Positions 8,930 to 17,801 of a DNA stretch of 64,000 nt are shown one piece after another. A program made the position numbers and the translations under genes. Within the stretch, counting starts at the first letter, position 1. The number at the start of each line of letters is the position of its first letter. The stretch is from Paenibacillus sp. S150 (GTDB lineage: Bacteria; Bacillota; Bacilli; Paenibacillales; Paenibacillaceae). The stretch spans positions 1-64,000 of the forward strand of contig NZ_JACBYI010000019.1 of NCBI RefSeq assembly GCF_019352175.1, read 5' to 3'. The notes under the pieces were generated by a model. It was not told the DNA's origin and searched no databases. It saw only the letters and a program-made list of their open reading frames with translations.

Positions 8930-9145
8930 CATTTCAGTGGGGAGGAGAAGAATCATTTCGCGCTGATTTCACCGTCCAGCCGGCTTCGGGCGAATTCAAA
9001 GGCACTTCTGCCTCTGATTCCCTCTATCTGCCCGCTGCGGCCAACGCAATCGCGCAGTTTGCCTGGCCGAAGTCCCGGTCCATTCTTTCATTTACAGCGC
9101 AACCGTGAATTAACGGATAAGCTTCGCTTCCCCAAAACCTATAAA
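8930..9145. repeat. VNTR-bearing intergenic repeat, short copy (1 unit)
   Basis: Same flanks as the element at 257-880, but with a single 51-bp unit (8965-9015) whose hairpin is the perfect form AAAGGCACTTCTGCCTTT. The right flank runs through GCCAACGCAATCGCGCAGTT to the palindromic repeat. The 1-versus-9 difference shows that unit number changes within this genome. Confidence 0.88.
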
Positions 9146-9215
9146 TTCTTATCTTTCATGTGGAAACGGCCCGCCGTCCTTATAAGGACGGTACCCCTTT
9201 CAGCGAGAAATTTAT
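9143..9215. repeat. ~75-bp palindromic repeat, copy d
   Basis: Begins ATTCTTATCTTTC and has GGAAACGG and CCGTCC / GGACGG arms. The right side is eroded (CAGCGAGAAATTTATAGCG). It abuts the 154-bp MITE. Confidence 0.75.
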
Positions 9216-9232
9216 AGCGAGAAATATATAAA

Positions 9233-9386
9233 CCTGAATTTCGAAAGTGAATTGAGCCAATCCAGATCGGACAAGGGATAAACCCTCTTTTTCCTTCACC
9301 CATTGGGTGCAAGCTGTTTTTAGCAAGAAATCCCTTCCTGTAGAGCTATTTAGATGATTTGTGGATACTTACTTTCGAAATTCAGG
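9233..9386 (+). mobile_element. 154-bp MITE-like element, copy 1
   Basis: Bounded by 15-bp perfect inverted repeats CCTGAATTTCGAAAG / CTTTCGAAATTCAGG and flanked on both sides by ATAAA, a possible 5-bp target duplication. The other copy (27373-27526) is in the opposite orientation, the same length, and by eye about 95 % identical without indels. It encodes no protein; CACCCA/TGGGTG forms an internal hairpin. It sits in the ACATATAAATTCTTATC tail of the palindromic repeat, exactly as the other copy does. Confidence 0.88.
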
Positions 9387-9452
9387 ATAAATTCTGATCT
9401 TTTGAAGAAAATGACGTGCCCGAAAGCACGTCCACAGAAAAGCGTTATCCTG

Positions 9453-10346
9453 TTACTTGAAACAAATCGAAAGCGACGCGGGAGCGGACCTCAAGCGCGA
9501 TGGCGGCATGCTCCGGTATTTTTTGAAGGTGCGGCTGAAATAAGAGATATCATGATAACCCGCAGCCAGCGCGATTTCCGAAATGGTCATCTCCGTATTC
9601 TGCAGCAGATATTCCGATTTATTGACCTTTATCCGGTTGACGTAATCGGCAACACTGCCGTTCGTAAGCTCTCCGAACAGTCTGCTGAAATGCGAGCGGC
9701 TCAATCCGGCCATCCGCGCCAGCCCCTCCGCCGTCAGCTCCTGGAGATAATTCTCTTCAATATATTGCAAAATGGGCGCAAAGCGCTCCAAATGCCTGCG
9801 CCGGTTCTCCACCTCTGCCACTGCCTGACAATCCCCGAGGAAGCCGCGGAGCAGCAGGGTCAGCAGCCGGTACATATACGATTTGACAGAAAGCTCATAC
9901 CCAAGCTCCTTGCCTTTGAATTCATCAATAATGGCATCCAGACAGGCTGCAAGCCCGGGGGCAGCGGTAATTTTGTTGCGGAACACAATGCGGTTGCGGG
10001 TGATCGGCGTGATGAACTGGGTTTCGACTGCATCCGGCGACTGGCTCTGCAGCAAGGCAAGATCAGCGATGAGCGCATAATAGACCAGCTGGCCGGAGCG
10101 GTTGAAGCCTTGGTGCAGATCATTGCTGTTCAACACCATGATGTCGCCGGCGGACACGCTGTGCGGTACTCCGTTGCACTCAATGACCGCCTCTCCCGAA
10201 ATGAAATACAGCAGTTCAAGATGCTCATGCCAATGGGAAGCGAACAGCAGCCGGCCTTCCTCGGTGCAACTGCATAAATGCAGCTTCACCGGAAAGTAAG
10301 GATTGGGCATATCCATGGGCTCGCGCAAGGCGGCAGGTCGGTTCAT
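9453..10346 (-). CDS. AraC-family regulator with cupin sensor domain
   Basis: A 297-aa cytoplasmic regulator. An N-terminal cupin-like domain (about residues 15-150, with HWHEHLELLYFISGE) is followed by a C-terminal AraC DNA-binding domain (about 195-295, with ...GLARMAGLSRSHFSRLF... and ...ALAAGYHDISYFSRTFKKY...). The start at 10346 has CAGGAGGG 7 nt upstream; the frame is open further but without a site. It is divergent from the Gfo/Idh/MocA oxidoreductase and probably controls that two-gene operon in response to a sugar ligand. Confidence 0.88.
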   Translation of the reverse strand: MNRPAALREPMDMPNPYFPVKLHLCSCTEEGRLLFASHWHEHLELLYFISGEAVIECNGVPHSVSAGDIMVLNSNDLHQGFNRSGQLVYYALIADLALLQSQSPDAVETQFITPITRNRIVFRNKITAAPGLAACLDAIIDEFKGKELGYELSVKSYMYRLLTLLLRGFLGDCQAVAEVENRRRHLERFAPILQYIEENYLQELTAEGLARMAGLSRSHFSRLFGELTNGSVADYVNRIKVNKSEYLLQNTEMTISEIALAAGYHDISYFSRTFKKYRSMPPSRLRSAPASLSICFK

Positions 10347-10493
10347 AATAATCCCTCCTGAAAAAGAGTTTTGTAAGATGATAATCGCACATTTGTCCAA
10401 ATAGTCCGCACAGCGGTGCATGGCAATCTGAGGCGAAAGCGTTAAAATACAAAGTAGAAGCACAAGCTATTTATGAAGGGAGATTTTACAATA
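10347..10493. promoter_or_regulatory. Divergent promoter region, araC-type gene / oxidoreductase operon
   Basis: A 147-bp gap between two divergent starts must hold both promoters. No strong -35/-10 pair or operator palindrome was recognised by eye. Confidence 0.4.
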
Positions 10494-11552
10494 ATGAGTA
10501 TCCTTAACATCGGTGTCATAGGAACGGGCGGTATATCCGAATTCCATCTTAACCCTTATGCCAAACATCCAAATGCCAATATTTACGCCGTATGCGATCT
10601 GAACGGAGAGCGTGCGGCCGCAGCGGCGGAGAAATACGGCGCCAGCAAGGTATTCACAGATTATCGCGAGCTGCTGGCTGACGAGGCCGTTGATGCCGTC
10701 AGCATCTGTACCTGGAACAACAGCCACGCCGAGATCAGCATTGCGGCGCTGCAGGCCGGCAAGCATGTGCTGGTCGAGAAGCCGCTGTGCCGCACCGTCG
10801 AAGAGGCGCTTGCTGTACAGGCGGCCGTACACGCCTCGGGCAAAATTCTCCAGGTCGGATTCGTCCGCCGTTATGATCCCAATGCCCGCATGCTGCATGA
10901 ATTTGCGGAAGCCGGCGAATTCGGCGAGATCTATTACGCCAAAGCCTCCTATATCCGGCGGCTCGGCAATCCCGGCGGCTGGTTCAGCGACAGCGAACGC
11001 TCCGGCGGCGGGCCGCTTATTGACCTCGGCGTCCACGTCATTGACCTTTGCTGGTATCTGATGGGCCGCCCCAAAGTCAAATCCGTCAGCGGCAACACGT
11101 ACCGCAAGCTGGGGAACCGCAGCCATATCCGCAATCTTTCGCAATACAAGGCTGCCGATTACGATGCCGCCAAAAATGATGTGGAGGATATGGCCAATGC
11201 GCTGATCCGCTTCGAGAACGGCGCTTCGCTGATGATTGATGTCAGCTTCACCCTGCATGCCAAAAGCAATGAAGGAACAGTCAAGCTGTACGGCGACAAG
11301 GGCGGCTTCGAGATTGATCCGGCCGTTGCCATCATTACGGAGAAGAACAACACCATTCTGAACATTGAGCCGCAAACCGACAGCAAGAGCTTCCAGGTCG
11401 AACATGCCTTTGAAAGCGAAATCGGCCATTTCATTGAATGCGCGCTGAGCGGCTCACAGCCTTTGAGTCCGGTAGAAGACGGTGTGGAAATTATGAAAAT
11501 TCTGGCGGCAATCTATGAATCTGCAGCCACCAATGCGGAGGTCATCCTATGA
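10494..11552 (+). CDS. Gfo/Idh/MocA-family oxidoreductase
   Basis: A 352-aa NAD(P)-dependent sugar or sugar-derivative dehydrogenase. An N-terminal Rossmann fold with GTGGIS (residues 10-15) is followed by the family EKP signature (95-97) and a C-terminal domain with GGGPLIDLGVHVIDL, containing the Asp/His pair typical of catalysis. The start at 10494 has AAGGGAG 11 nt upstream; an in-frame ATG at 10473 has no site. It overlaps the following isomerase gene by 4 bp, so the two are translationally coupled. The substrate cannot be told. Confidence 0.92.
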   Translation: MSILNIGVIGTGGISEFHLNPYAKHPNANIYAVCDLNGERAAAAAEKYGASKVFTDYRELLADEAVDAVSICTWNNSHAEISIAALQAGKHVLVEKPLCRTVEEALAVQAAVHASGKILQVGFVRRYDPNARMLHEFAEAGEFGEIYYAKASYIRRLGNPGGWFSDSERSGGGPLIDLGVHVIDLCWYLMGRPKVKSVSGNTYRKLGNRSHIRNLSQYKAADYDAAKNDVEDMANALIRFENGASLMIDVSFTLHAKSNEGTVKLYGDKGGFEIDPAVAIITEKNNTILNIEPQTDSKSFQVEHAFESEIGHFIECALSGSQPLSPVEDGVEIMKILAAIYESAATNAEVIL

Positions 11553-12406
11553 AATTCGGAATCAGCACCTACAGCCTGGCCGGAGCGATCCGCAGCGGTG
11601 AAATGAATATAGCCGATGTCATTCATTTTATTGCCGAAATCGGCGGCGAGCACGTAGAAATTGTCCCCATAGGCTACAACCTTACGGAAGATCCCGGGCT
11701 GATTGAGGTTATTACATCCCAGGCAGCGGCAGCAGGCATTGATGTGTCCAATTATGCGATAAGCGCCAATTTCCTTACAGAGGATGAAGCGGCGCTCGCG
11801 CTTGAAATAGAACGCGTCAAACACGAGGTGGATATAGCCGCCAGGCTTGGCGTATCCTTCATGCGGCATGATGTAGCCTCCTCCCCGGATGTCTCCATCG
11901 CTCACTTCAATGCCGCCCTGCCGCAGCTTGCGGCGGCTTGCCGGACCATCGCCGATTATGCCGCCGGTTTCGGCATCACTACCAGCGTCGAAAATCACGG
12001 CTATTTCATTCAGAACAGCGACCGGGTCCAGGCTCTGATTCAGGCGGTTGACAGAGCAAACTTCAAGACGACGCTGGATATCGGCAATTTCATGTGCGCC
12101 GATGAGGACTCGCCGGCAGCGGTCCGCAACAATCTCCCTTTTGCTTCGGTAGTCCATTTCAAGGATTTCTACCTGCGTCCCTCCTATCAGAACCCGGGAG
12201 AAGGCTGGTTCCGGACTACCGCAGGCAATTATCTGCGCGGCGCCATTGTCGGACAGGGCGATATTGATATGCGCGAGGTGATCCGCCTGGTCAAGGACTC
12301 CGGCTATGACGGCTACGTGTCCCTGGAATTCGAAGGCCTGGAGGAATGCAAGCAGGGCACGCGAATCGGACTGGATAACCTGCGCAGGATCTGGCAGGAA
12401 GTATAA
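11549..12406 (+). CDS. Sugar phosphate isomerase/epimerase (xylose isomerase-like TIM barrel)
   Basis: A 285-aa protein of the AP-endonuclease-2/xylose isomerase-like TIM-barrel family. Conserved acidic and His metal ligands appear in SVENHG, TLDIGNF, VVHFKDF and VSLEFEG. The start ATG overlaps the TGA of the oxidoreductase. Such pairs commonly interconvert and oxidise inositols or keto-sugars, so both probably act on one imported sugar. A terminator follows at 12459. Confidence 0.88.
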   Translation: MKFGISTYSLAGAIRSGEMNIADVIHFIAEIGGEHVEIVPIGYNLTEDPGLIEVITSQAAAAGIDVSNYAISANFLTEDEAALALEIERVKHEVDIAARLGVSFMRHDVASSPDVSIAHFNAALPQLAAACRTIADYAAGFGITTSVENHGYFIQNSDRVQALIQAVDRANFKTTLDIGNFMCADEDSPAAVRNNLPFASVVHFKDFYLRPSYQNPGEGWFRTTAGNYLRGAIVGQGDIDMREVIRLVKDSGYDGYVSLEFEGLEECKQGTRIGLDNLRRIWQEV

Positions 12407-12458
12407 AGCCTCTTAATCTATCGCAGTCCGGTGTTCCGGGTGCAGCCTTATAACAGAA

Positions 12459-12494
12459 ACGGGCCTCCGCTGTCCAGGTGACGGAGGCCCGTTT
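12459..12494 (+). terminator. Terminator after the oxidoreductase-isomerase operon
   Basis: A 12-bp stem AACGGGCCTCCG / CGGAGGCCCGTT with a 12-nt loop is followed by a weak T tract (TTATCTT). Confidence 0.75.
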
Positions 12495-12774
12495 ATCTTG
12501 CTCCGCCTAAAGACGGACGACGTTGTCCGCTCCGGAAGTGCTGAATCCCTATGTTTGTTTAGGCGTGAACGGCCACTATATAGATTGAACTTGTAATTTT
12601 TCTATTTAGGATTGGCCGTGACTCCAGAGCATGCTTGGACTGCCCGCCGCTGCCCGTCTGCAGATTTCTTGATGTATACCACTGTCCGCGGTGGAAATCC
12701 GCAGACAAAGGCAGACGCTCCGCTCCTGCAGTTCCCGAATTCCCTTCCGCCGCTTTTTCGCCAGCCGTAATTAG

Positions 12775-13018
12775 TGGTAAAAAGGAACACTAAGGTAGCG
12801 CATTCGGATAATGGATCATCCCTAGTGGGAAAAAGTACAGCTAATTCGCCTGAAATCACCTTGTATGGGGGAAACGGCCTCCAATAAGTGTACAAAATTC
12901 CACTAAAGCCTGTTAAATCCAGAATTCCAGCCTATTAGTGTTACTTTTTCCACTTCGCTTTCGTTCCCTATGAACCTCCTTGCGTTCCATCAGCTTGTTC
13001 AGATTCTCCGGTTCAATT
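12775..13018. repeat. Dispersed intergenic repeat, partial copy B
   Basis: Matches the central part of copies A and C, from the TTAGTGGTAAAAAGGAAC region to GGTTCAATTC. It runs into the stop codon of the GH125 gene (13013-13015), so that gene's last codons lie inside the repeat edge. The preceding 12500-12774 holds no gene. Confidence 0.8.
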
Positions 13019-14341
13019 CACATAGAGCAATCCCTTCTTCATCGCCTTGCAGACAAGCTGCGAGAACAGGCTGTTCGACCAGGCGAACCAGGGTCTGGTG
13101 AAGACCTGCGGATCATCGGCCAGAAATCCCTCGTGCATATAGCCTGTTCCCCCGTCGGTCGCTTCAAGCATAGCGATCATCTCCAGCATTTCTTCATCCG
13201 TTGCCGCGGTCAGCCCCTGCATCGACAGCGCCATATGCCAGATATAACCCGGCGGCGTATGCGGGCTGCCAATGCCTCTGGCCGCTGCGCCCTCATAATA
13301 AAAAGGATTCTCCCTGCTCAGTATAAAGCGGCGGGTGTTCTGATAGACTGCATCGTCTACACCGGCATAACCGAGATAAGGAATGGACAGCAGTCCGGGT
13401 GTTCCCGCATCGTCAATCAGACTGTAATTGCCGTAGCCATCGGTCTCATAAGCATAAATCAGACCGAATTCCGGATGACGGTACAGACCGTAGAGCTTAA
13501 TTCCATGCCTGACCTCGGCTTCCAGCTCCGCCATCCCTGCCGCCAGCGCCTTGTCGCGGAACACCCATACCGCTATTTCCTGCATTTGACCCAGCGAGAC
13601 CGCTGCGAACATGTTGGACGGAATATTGTAATGCAGCTCGCAGGCGTCGTCGCTGGGCCGGAACCCGGACCAGATCATGCCCGTATAATTGACCGGCATC
13701 CCGAGCCCCCGGTTGCGCAGAGTGTCGATATCAGGGCAGTTGCGGCGGGTGAAGCGGTACGTCGATTCTGCAAAATGACGCTGTTCTTTTTTCCACAGTG
13801 CAACAATGCTTTCCATGGCCGACTTGAAGCCTTCGTCGAAAATATCCGTTCGTCCCGTCCCGCGCCAATAGGCATAAGCCAAACGGATTGTAAAGCACAG
13901 GGAATCCAGCTCGAATTTGCGTTCCCATACCCATGGGGATTGCTCCGTTTCATCGCTCGCGTCCCAATGCCAGCCGCTGGCTGTTTCATTAAAGGCATTC
14001 GCGTAGGGATCGACCCGTATATATTGAATGTGCCGGCGGATCAGGCCGCCTATAATCCGCTGCAGCGCAGCATCCTCTCCGGCCAGCGGCAGGTAGTGCA
14101 TAACCTGCTCCACGGAATCCCGCAGCCACATGGCCGGGATGTCTCCTGTAATAACAAAGGTAGTCCCGTCATCGAGCAGCTTTGTTGTCGTTTCCAGTGT
14201 ATTCGGAAAGCAATTCAGAAACTGGCGCAGCAGCTTCGGACGGTGCGCCAGCTTTTCCTTAGCCTCCTCCAGCATATTGAGTACTGCCGGAGGAAGCTCC
14301 AGCCGGGGAATGTCAATGGCCGGCAGCTTGAAATGATCCAT
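13013..14341 (-). CDS. Glycoside hydrolase family 125 exo-alpha-1,6-mannosidase
   Basis: A 442-aa protein with the hallmarks of GH125 metal-independent inverting mannosidases: GDIPAMWLRDS near residues 66-76 and VWERKFELDSL near 138-148, in an (alpha/alpha)6 barrel of normal length. No signal peptide, so it acts on imported oligosaccharides. ATG at 14341 has GGAGG 10 nt upstream; TTG at 14347 is the alternative. The last gene of a minus-strand glycosidase run. The remnant upstream resembles a GH38 tail, and GH38 with GH125 is a known pairing for N-glycan breakdown. Confidence 0.9.
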   Translation of the reverse strand: MDHFKLPAIDIPRLELPPAVLNMLEEAKEKLAHRPKLLRQFLNCFPNTLETTTKLLDDGTTFVITGDIPAMWLRDSVEQVMHYLPLAGEDAALQRIIGGLIRRHIQYIRVDPYANAFNETASGWHWDASDETEQSPWVWERKFELDSLCFTIRLAYAYWRGTGRTDIFDEGFKSAMESIVALWKKEQRHFAESTYRFTRRNCPDIDTLRNRGLGMPVNYTGMIWSGFRPSDDACELHYNIPSNMFAAVSLGQMQEIAVWVFRDKALAAGMAELEAEVRHGIKLYGLYRHPEFGLIYAYETDGYGNYSLIDDAGTPGLLSIPYLGYAGVDDAVYQNTRRFILSRENPFYYEGAAARGIGSPHTPPGYIWHMALSMQGLTAATDEEMLEMIAMLEATDGGTGYMHEGFLADDPQVFTRPWFAWSNSLFSQLVCKAMKKGLLYVN

Positions 14342-14343
14342 GC

Positions 14344-14450
14344 TCAAATGTCCTCCATTCTGTGCCGCGGCAATATTTTCACACTTTTCACTTCACAGGG
14401 CTTAAATGCAAGCTCAAACCTGCCGCCGCGGTGCCCGATCCCAGCCCATG
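14344..14450 (-). pseudogene. Possible C-terminal remnant of a GH38 alpha-mannosidase
   Basis: The minus-strand frame ending at TGA 14344-14346 reads ...GRFELAFKPCEVKSVKI..., resembling the last beta-strand of GH38 alpha-mannosidases (LxPFEIKTLRL-like). The stop lies just before the GH125 start, as expected of a coupled upstream gene. No intact upstream frame exists, so most of the gene has been deleted. The family assignment rests on a short match. Confidence 0.35.
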
Positions 14451-14480
14451 ATACGGAGCACCGTCCACCCGCAGCAGTGC

Positions 14481-14555
14481 CTAATCCGTCATTGGAATCG
14501 TCTCTCGCCACTGCCGCTGCTCAAGCCAGCTGATAAAACGGCTGATGAGCTTCAA
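14481..14555 (-). pseudogene. 24-codon frame, probable 5' stub of a deleted gene
   Basis: A TTG start overlaps the TGA of the GH3 gene (CGTTGA), with AGGAGGGG 5 nt upstream. It reads MKLISRFISWLEQRQW... and stops after 24 residues. It looks like the well-initiated beginning of a gene whose body was lost, leaving the mannosidase tail at 14344. A real small peptide cannot be excluded. Confidence 0.35.
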
Positions 14556-16864
14556 CGCAGCCCCTCCTGCGAACGGACAATCAGCCGCCCGCTGAGCAGA
14601 TCGGCAGAATTGCAGCCGACCCGGATGCCGAACTCGCCGTCTTCGACCACACGCTGCAGATCATAGCCGACCATCTCCAGCTGCTCCCGGCTCACCGCAA
14701 ATGAAACCGTGCGGCGCTCGCCGGGTTCAAGCACGATTTTGCGGAAGCCCTTGAGCGCCTTCTCCGGACGAGTAACCGAAGCGACAAGATCGGAAATATA
14801 GAGCTGGACAACCTCGGCACCGGCAACCGGGCCGCTGTTCGCAACTTCAACCTGTACCAGCGCTTCTTCATCCGGGCCGATGATATCAGGCTCGATGCGC
14901 AGATTTCCATAGGTGAATTCAGTATAGCTGAGGCCGAAGCCAAAGGGATACTGCGGCGACAAATCCGTCTCCAGATAACGCTTGCCTCTTGTTCTTCTGG
15001 AATTGTAGTAAAGCGGCAGCTGGCCGACATGCTTCGGAATCGTCAGGGTCAGGCGGCCGGAGGGATTGACATCTCCGAACAGAATCGCCGCGAGCGCATT
15101 TCCGCCCTCCTGTCCGGGGTACCAGGCCTCAATAATGGCCGGTGCATGCTCATCAATCCACGGCTCCGTAACCGGCCTGCCGTTAATATAAATAACGATA
15201 ACAGGCTTGCCCAGCCTGTAAATCTCCTGCGCCAGCTCCAGTTGAACGCCAAGCAGATGCAGGGTGGAGCGGTCAATTCCTTCGCCGCATTCCATATCGC
15301 TCCAGGCGTGGTCCGTCACAACCGAGGCGCCGGTGCGCAGATCAATGGCTCCGCCGCCAAAATCACGGGCGCTGGAGCCTCCGATAACAAGCACAACCGC
15401 ATCGGCTTGGGACGCTATGTCCAGGGCGCGCGGAAAACCGTCCCGGGAATTGTCCCTGATGCGGCAGCCCGGCGCATACAGCACGCGCTGCGGATCTCCT
15501 CCGAGCACGCCCCGGATGCCTTCCAGCACCGTTACAATTTGGCCGTCCCGCTGCGGGGAAGTATAGTCGCCAAGCTGATTATAGGCAGAGTTGGCATTGG
15601 GACCAATGACCGCGACACTGCCAATTTCCTTGCTGAGCGGCAGAATGCCGCCTTCATTCTTCAACAGGATGATGCCTTCCTCAGCCACGCGCCGCGCCAG
15701 CCGTTTATGCTGCGGACTGCCGATGATGTCCCGGGCCCTTGCCGGATTTGCATAGGGACGGTCGAACAAACCAAGCCGGAATTTCAGGCTCAGCACCCGG
15801 CTTGCCGCCAGATCCAGCTCCTCCGGAGTGACATCGCCCTGCTCCAACGCCGCCAGCAAATACTTATGGAACATGTCGCCGGACATTTCCATATCAATTC
15901 CGGCCTTCAGCGCCTGCGCCGCCGCTTCCTCACCCGTTGCCGCCGTGTTATGCCCGTTCTGCAGCATATAAATCGCACCGCAATCCGTGATCACCATTCC
16001 GTCGAAGCCCCAATCGCGGCGCACCACCTCATCCAGCAGATAGCGGTTCGAGGTACAGGGAATCCCGTCGATTTCGTTGTACGCCGGCATAATCGAGCAG
16101 GCCCCCGCTTCCACCGCCTTACGGAACGGATACAAATCCACCTCATGCAGCTCGCGCAGTCCCATATGCGCAGGCGCGCCGTTGCGGCCGCCTTCCGGGC
16201 TGCCGTATCCGGCAAAATGCTTCAGCGTTGCCATAACGCTGTCTTCGGCATCCAGCGACTGTCCCTGCAGCCCCCGGATGGCCGCTGCCGCCAGCTCTCC
16301 GATCAGATACGGGTCCTCGCCAAAGGTTTCCTCCGTCCGGCCCCAGCGCGGATCACGGACCACATCCAGCACCGGCGAATACGTGGCCGCTCCGCCCTGG
16401 CTGCGCGTCTCCGCCGCCACAGCACGGCACATCTCTTCGTACAGCTGCGGATTCCACGTGCTGCCGACTGTCAGCGGAACCGGAAATACCGTCGCTCCAA
16501 TGGCCATATGCCCGTGCGAGCATTCCTCGCCGAACAGAATAGGAATGCCCAGCCGCGTGTTCTCGACCGCATACCGCTGGATGGCATTGACGGCAGCAGC
16601 CCCCTCCTCCGGAGACAGGCCCGTTTCCAGCGTTACCTCCGTCCAGGGATCGGCGCGGAGCGTACCGTATAACGAGCCGACGCCTCCCCCGGCCAGTGCG
16701 GCTTTGAACGCTTCCGTCAGCTCGATGCTGCCGTCCGCTTTTTTGCTGTAGCTTTTCCAGCCAAAAGGTTGAACCAGCTGGCCGATCTTCTCCTTGACAG
16801 TCATCCGGCCCAGCAGGTCGCGGACACGTTCTGCGACAGGCAATGACGCATTCTTGTAGTCCAT
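14552..16864 (-). CDS. Glycoside hydrolase family 3 (beta-glucosidase/beta-xylosidase type)
   Basis: A 770-aa GH3 enzyme. The N-terminal TIM barrel has KHFAGYG (about residues 215-221) and the nucleophile Asp294 in MVITDCGA. An alpha/beta sandwich follows, then a C-terminal fibronectin-III-like domain (about 665-740). No signal peptide, so it is cytoplasmic. The start has GAGGAGC about 11 nt upstream. It lies 29 bp after the isomerase gene in the same direction. The exact sugar specificity (glucose, xylose, GlcNAc) cannot be read from the sequence. Confidence 0.92.
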   Translation of the reverse strand: MDYKNASLPVAERVRDLLGRMTVKEKIGQLVQPFGWKSYSKKADGSIELTEAFKAALAGGGVGSLYGTLRADPWTEVTLETGLSPEEGAAAVNAIQRYAVENTRLGIPILFGEECSHGHMAIGATVFPVPLTVGSTWNPQLYEEMCRAVAAETRSQGGAATYSPVLDVVRDPRWGRTEETFGEDPYLIGELAAAAIRGLQGQSLDAEDSVMATLKHFAGYGSPEGGRNGAPAHMGLRELHEVDLYPFRKAVEAGACSIMPAYNEIDGIPCTSNRYLLDEVVRRDWGFDGMVITDCGAIYMLQNGHNTAATGEEAAAQALKAGIDMEMSGDMFHKYLLAALEQGDVTPEELDLAASRVLSLKFRLGLFDRPYANPARARDIIGSPQHKRLARRVAEEGIILLKNEGGILPLSKEIGSVAVIGPNANSAYNQLGDYTSPQRDGQIVTVLEGIRGVLGGDPQRVLYAPGCRIRDNSRDGFPRALDIASQADAVVLVIGGSSARDFGGGAIDLRTGASVVTDHAWSDMECGEGIDRSTLHLLGVQLELAQEIYRLGKPVIVIYINGRPVTEPWIDEHAPAIIEAWYPGQEGGNALAAILFGDVNPSGRLTLTIPKHVGQLPLYYNSRRTRGKRYLETDLSPQYPFGFGLSYTEFTYGNLRIEPDIIGPDEEALVQVEVANSGPVAGAEVVQLYISDLVASVTRPEKALKGFRKIVLEPGERRTVSFAVSREQLEMVGYDLQRVVEDGEFGIRVGCNSADLLSGRLIVRSQEGLR

Positions 16865-16893
16865 ATCAGCTATCGCTCCTCTTCGGCGCTCCC

Positions 16894-17760
16894 TTAGCGG
16901 TCACGGTATTGTTTAATGAAGCTTACTGCGCCCGCAATATCCGCTTCCGGACGGTTGCCCACCTCGCGCTCCACGGTCAGGTATCCCTCGTATCCAATCG
17001 ACTGCAGGGCGGCAAAATAAGCGCTGAAATCAACCGCCCCTTCTCCCGGCGGCACCTCGCGGAACCCCGCTCCGCCTTCGCCCATTACAGCAATCCGCTC
17101 ATGGTCGAGAACTCCGTACACATCGCGCGGGTCCACATCGCGCAGCCGGATTCCATCCTTCACATGGGTATGAACGATATAATCCCGCAGCGTATGAACA
17201 CCCTGAACCGGGTCATCTCCCGTAACCATCACCATATTGGCCGGATCGAAATTAACGGCCATCCCCTTGGTATCCAGCGAATCCAGAAAGGACTTCAGGC
17301 GGGCCGCCGGCTCGGGACCGGTCTCGATGGCAAAATACCCGCCCCGCGAAGCGGCATAAGCCGCCAGTTCATTGCACGCTTCCTGCAGGACGGCATATTC
17401 GGGATCGGCCGCATCCTCCGGCACGATGCCGATATGCGTGGTGACAATGCTAGAGCCCAGATCAAGCGCCAAATCAAGCGCCTGCTTCGATTTCTCAATC
17501 TTCCAGCCATTCTCCGCCGGATTCTTGAACCCCTGTCCGCCGTAATCGGCGCAAAGCGCCGAAAGCTCAAGGCCAAGCTTCTGCAAGTAAGCTTTTAATT
17601 CCTGCCTGCCCCGCGCATTCAGCGCCGCCGGGTCCATCTCTCCGTCAATCGCCCACAGCTGTACACCATCGGCTCCGATCTGCTTGGCCAGCTGCAGATT
17701 GCCGCGCAGGTCCCGGCCGAAGCTGTCGGCAATGACCCCGATTTTGTTGGGAAAGCCCAT
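16894..17760 (-). CDS. Sugar phosphate isomerase/epimerase, second paralogue
   Basis: A 288-aa TIM-barrel protein of the xylose isomerase-like family. Candidate metal ligands are in FAIETGPE, AVNFDPAN, IVHTHVKD and LTVEREV. ATG at 17760 has AAAGGG 9 nt upstream and is preferred over 17766. It lies between the large clan GH-A glycosidase and GH3, so it probably processes a sugar released by them. It is only distantly similar to the isomerase at 11549. Confidence 0.87.
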   Translation of the reverse strand: MGFPNKIGVIADSFGRDLRGNLQLAKQIGADGVQLWAIDGEMDPAALNARGRQELKAYLQKLGLELSALCADYGGQGFKNPAENGWKIEKSKQALDLALDLGSSIVTTHIGIVPEDAADPEYAVLQEACNELAAYAASRGGYFAIETGPEPAARLKSFLDSLDTKGMAVNFDPANMVMVTGDDPVQGVHTLRDYIVHTHVKDGIRLRDVDPRDVYGVLDHERIAVMGEGGAGFREVPPGEGAVDFSAYFAALQSIGYEGYLTVEREVGNRPEADIAGAVSFIKQYRDR

Positions 17761-17801
17761 GTTCATTCACCCTTTCCGCTTCATTAAGTAATTTAACGGT
17801 T

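Noticed and set aside
12602..12895. 97-codon frame in the intergenic repeat
   Set aside because: Lies mostly within the dispersed repeat; copies A and C have no matching frame.
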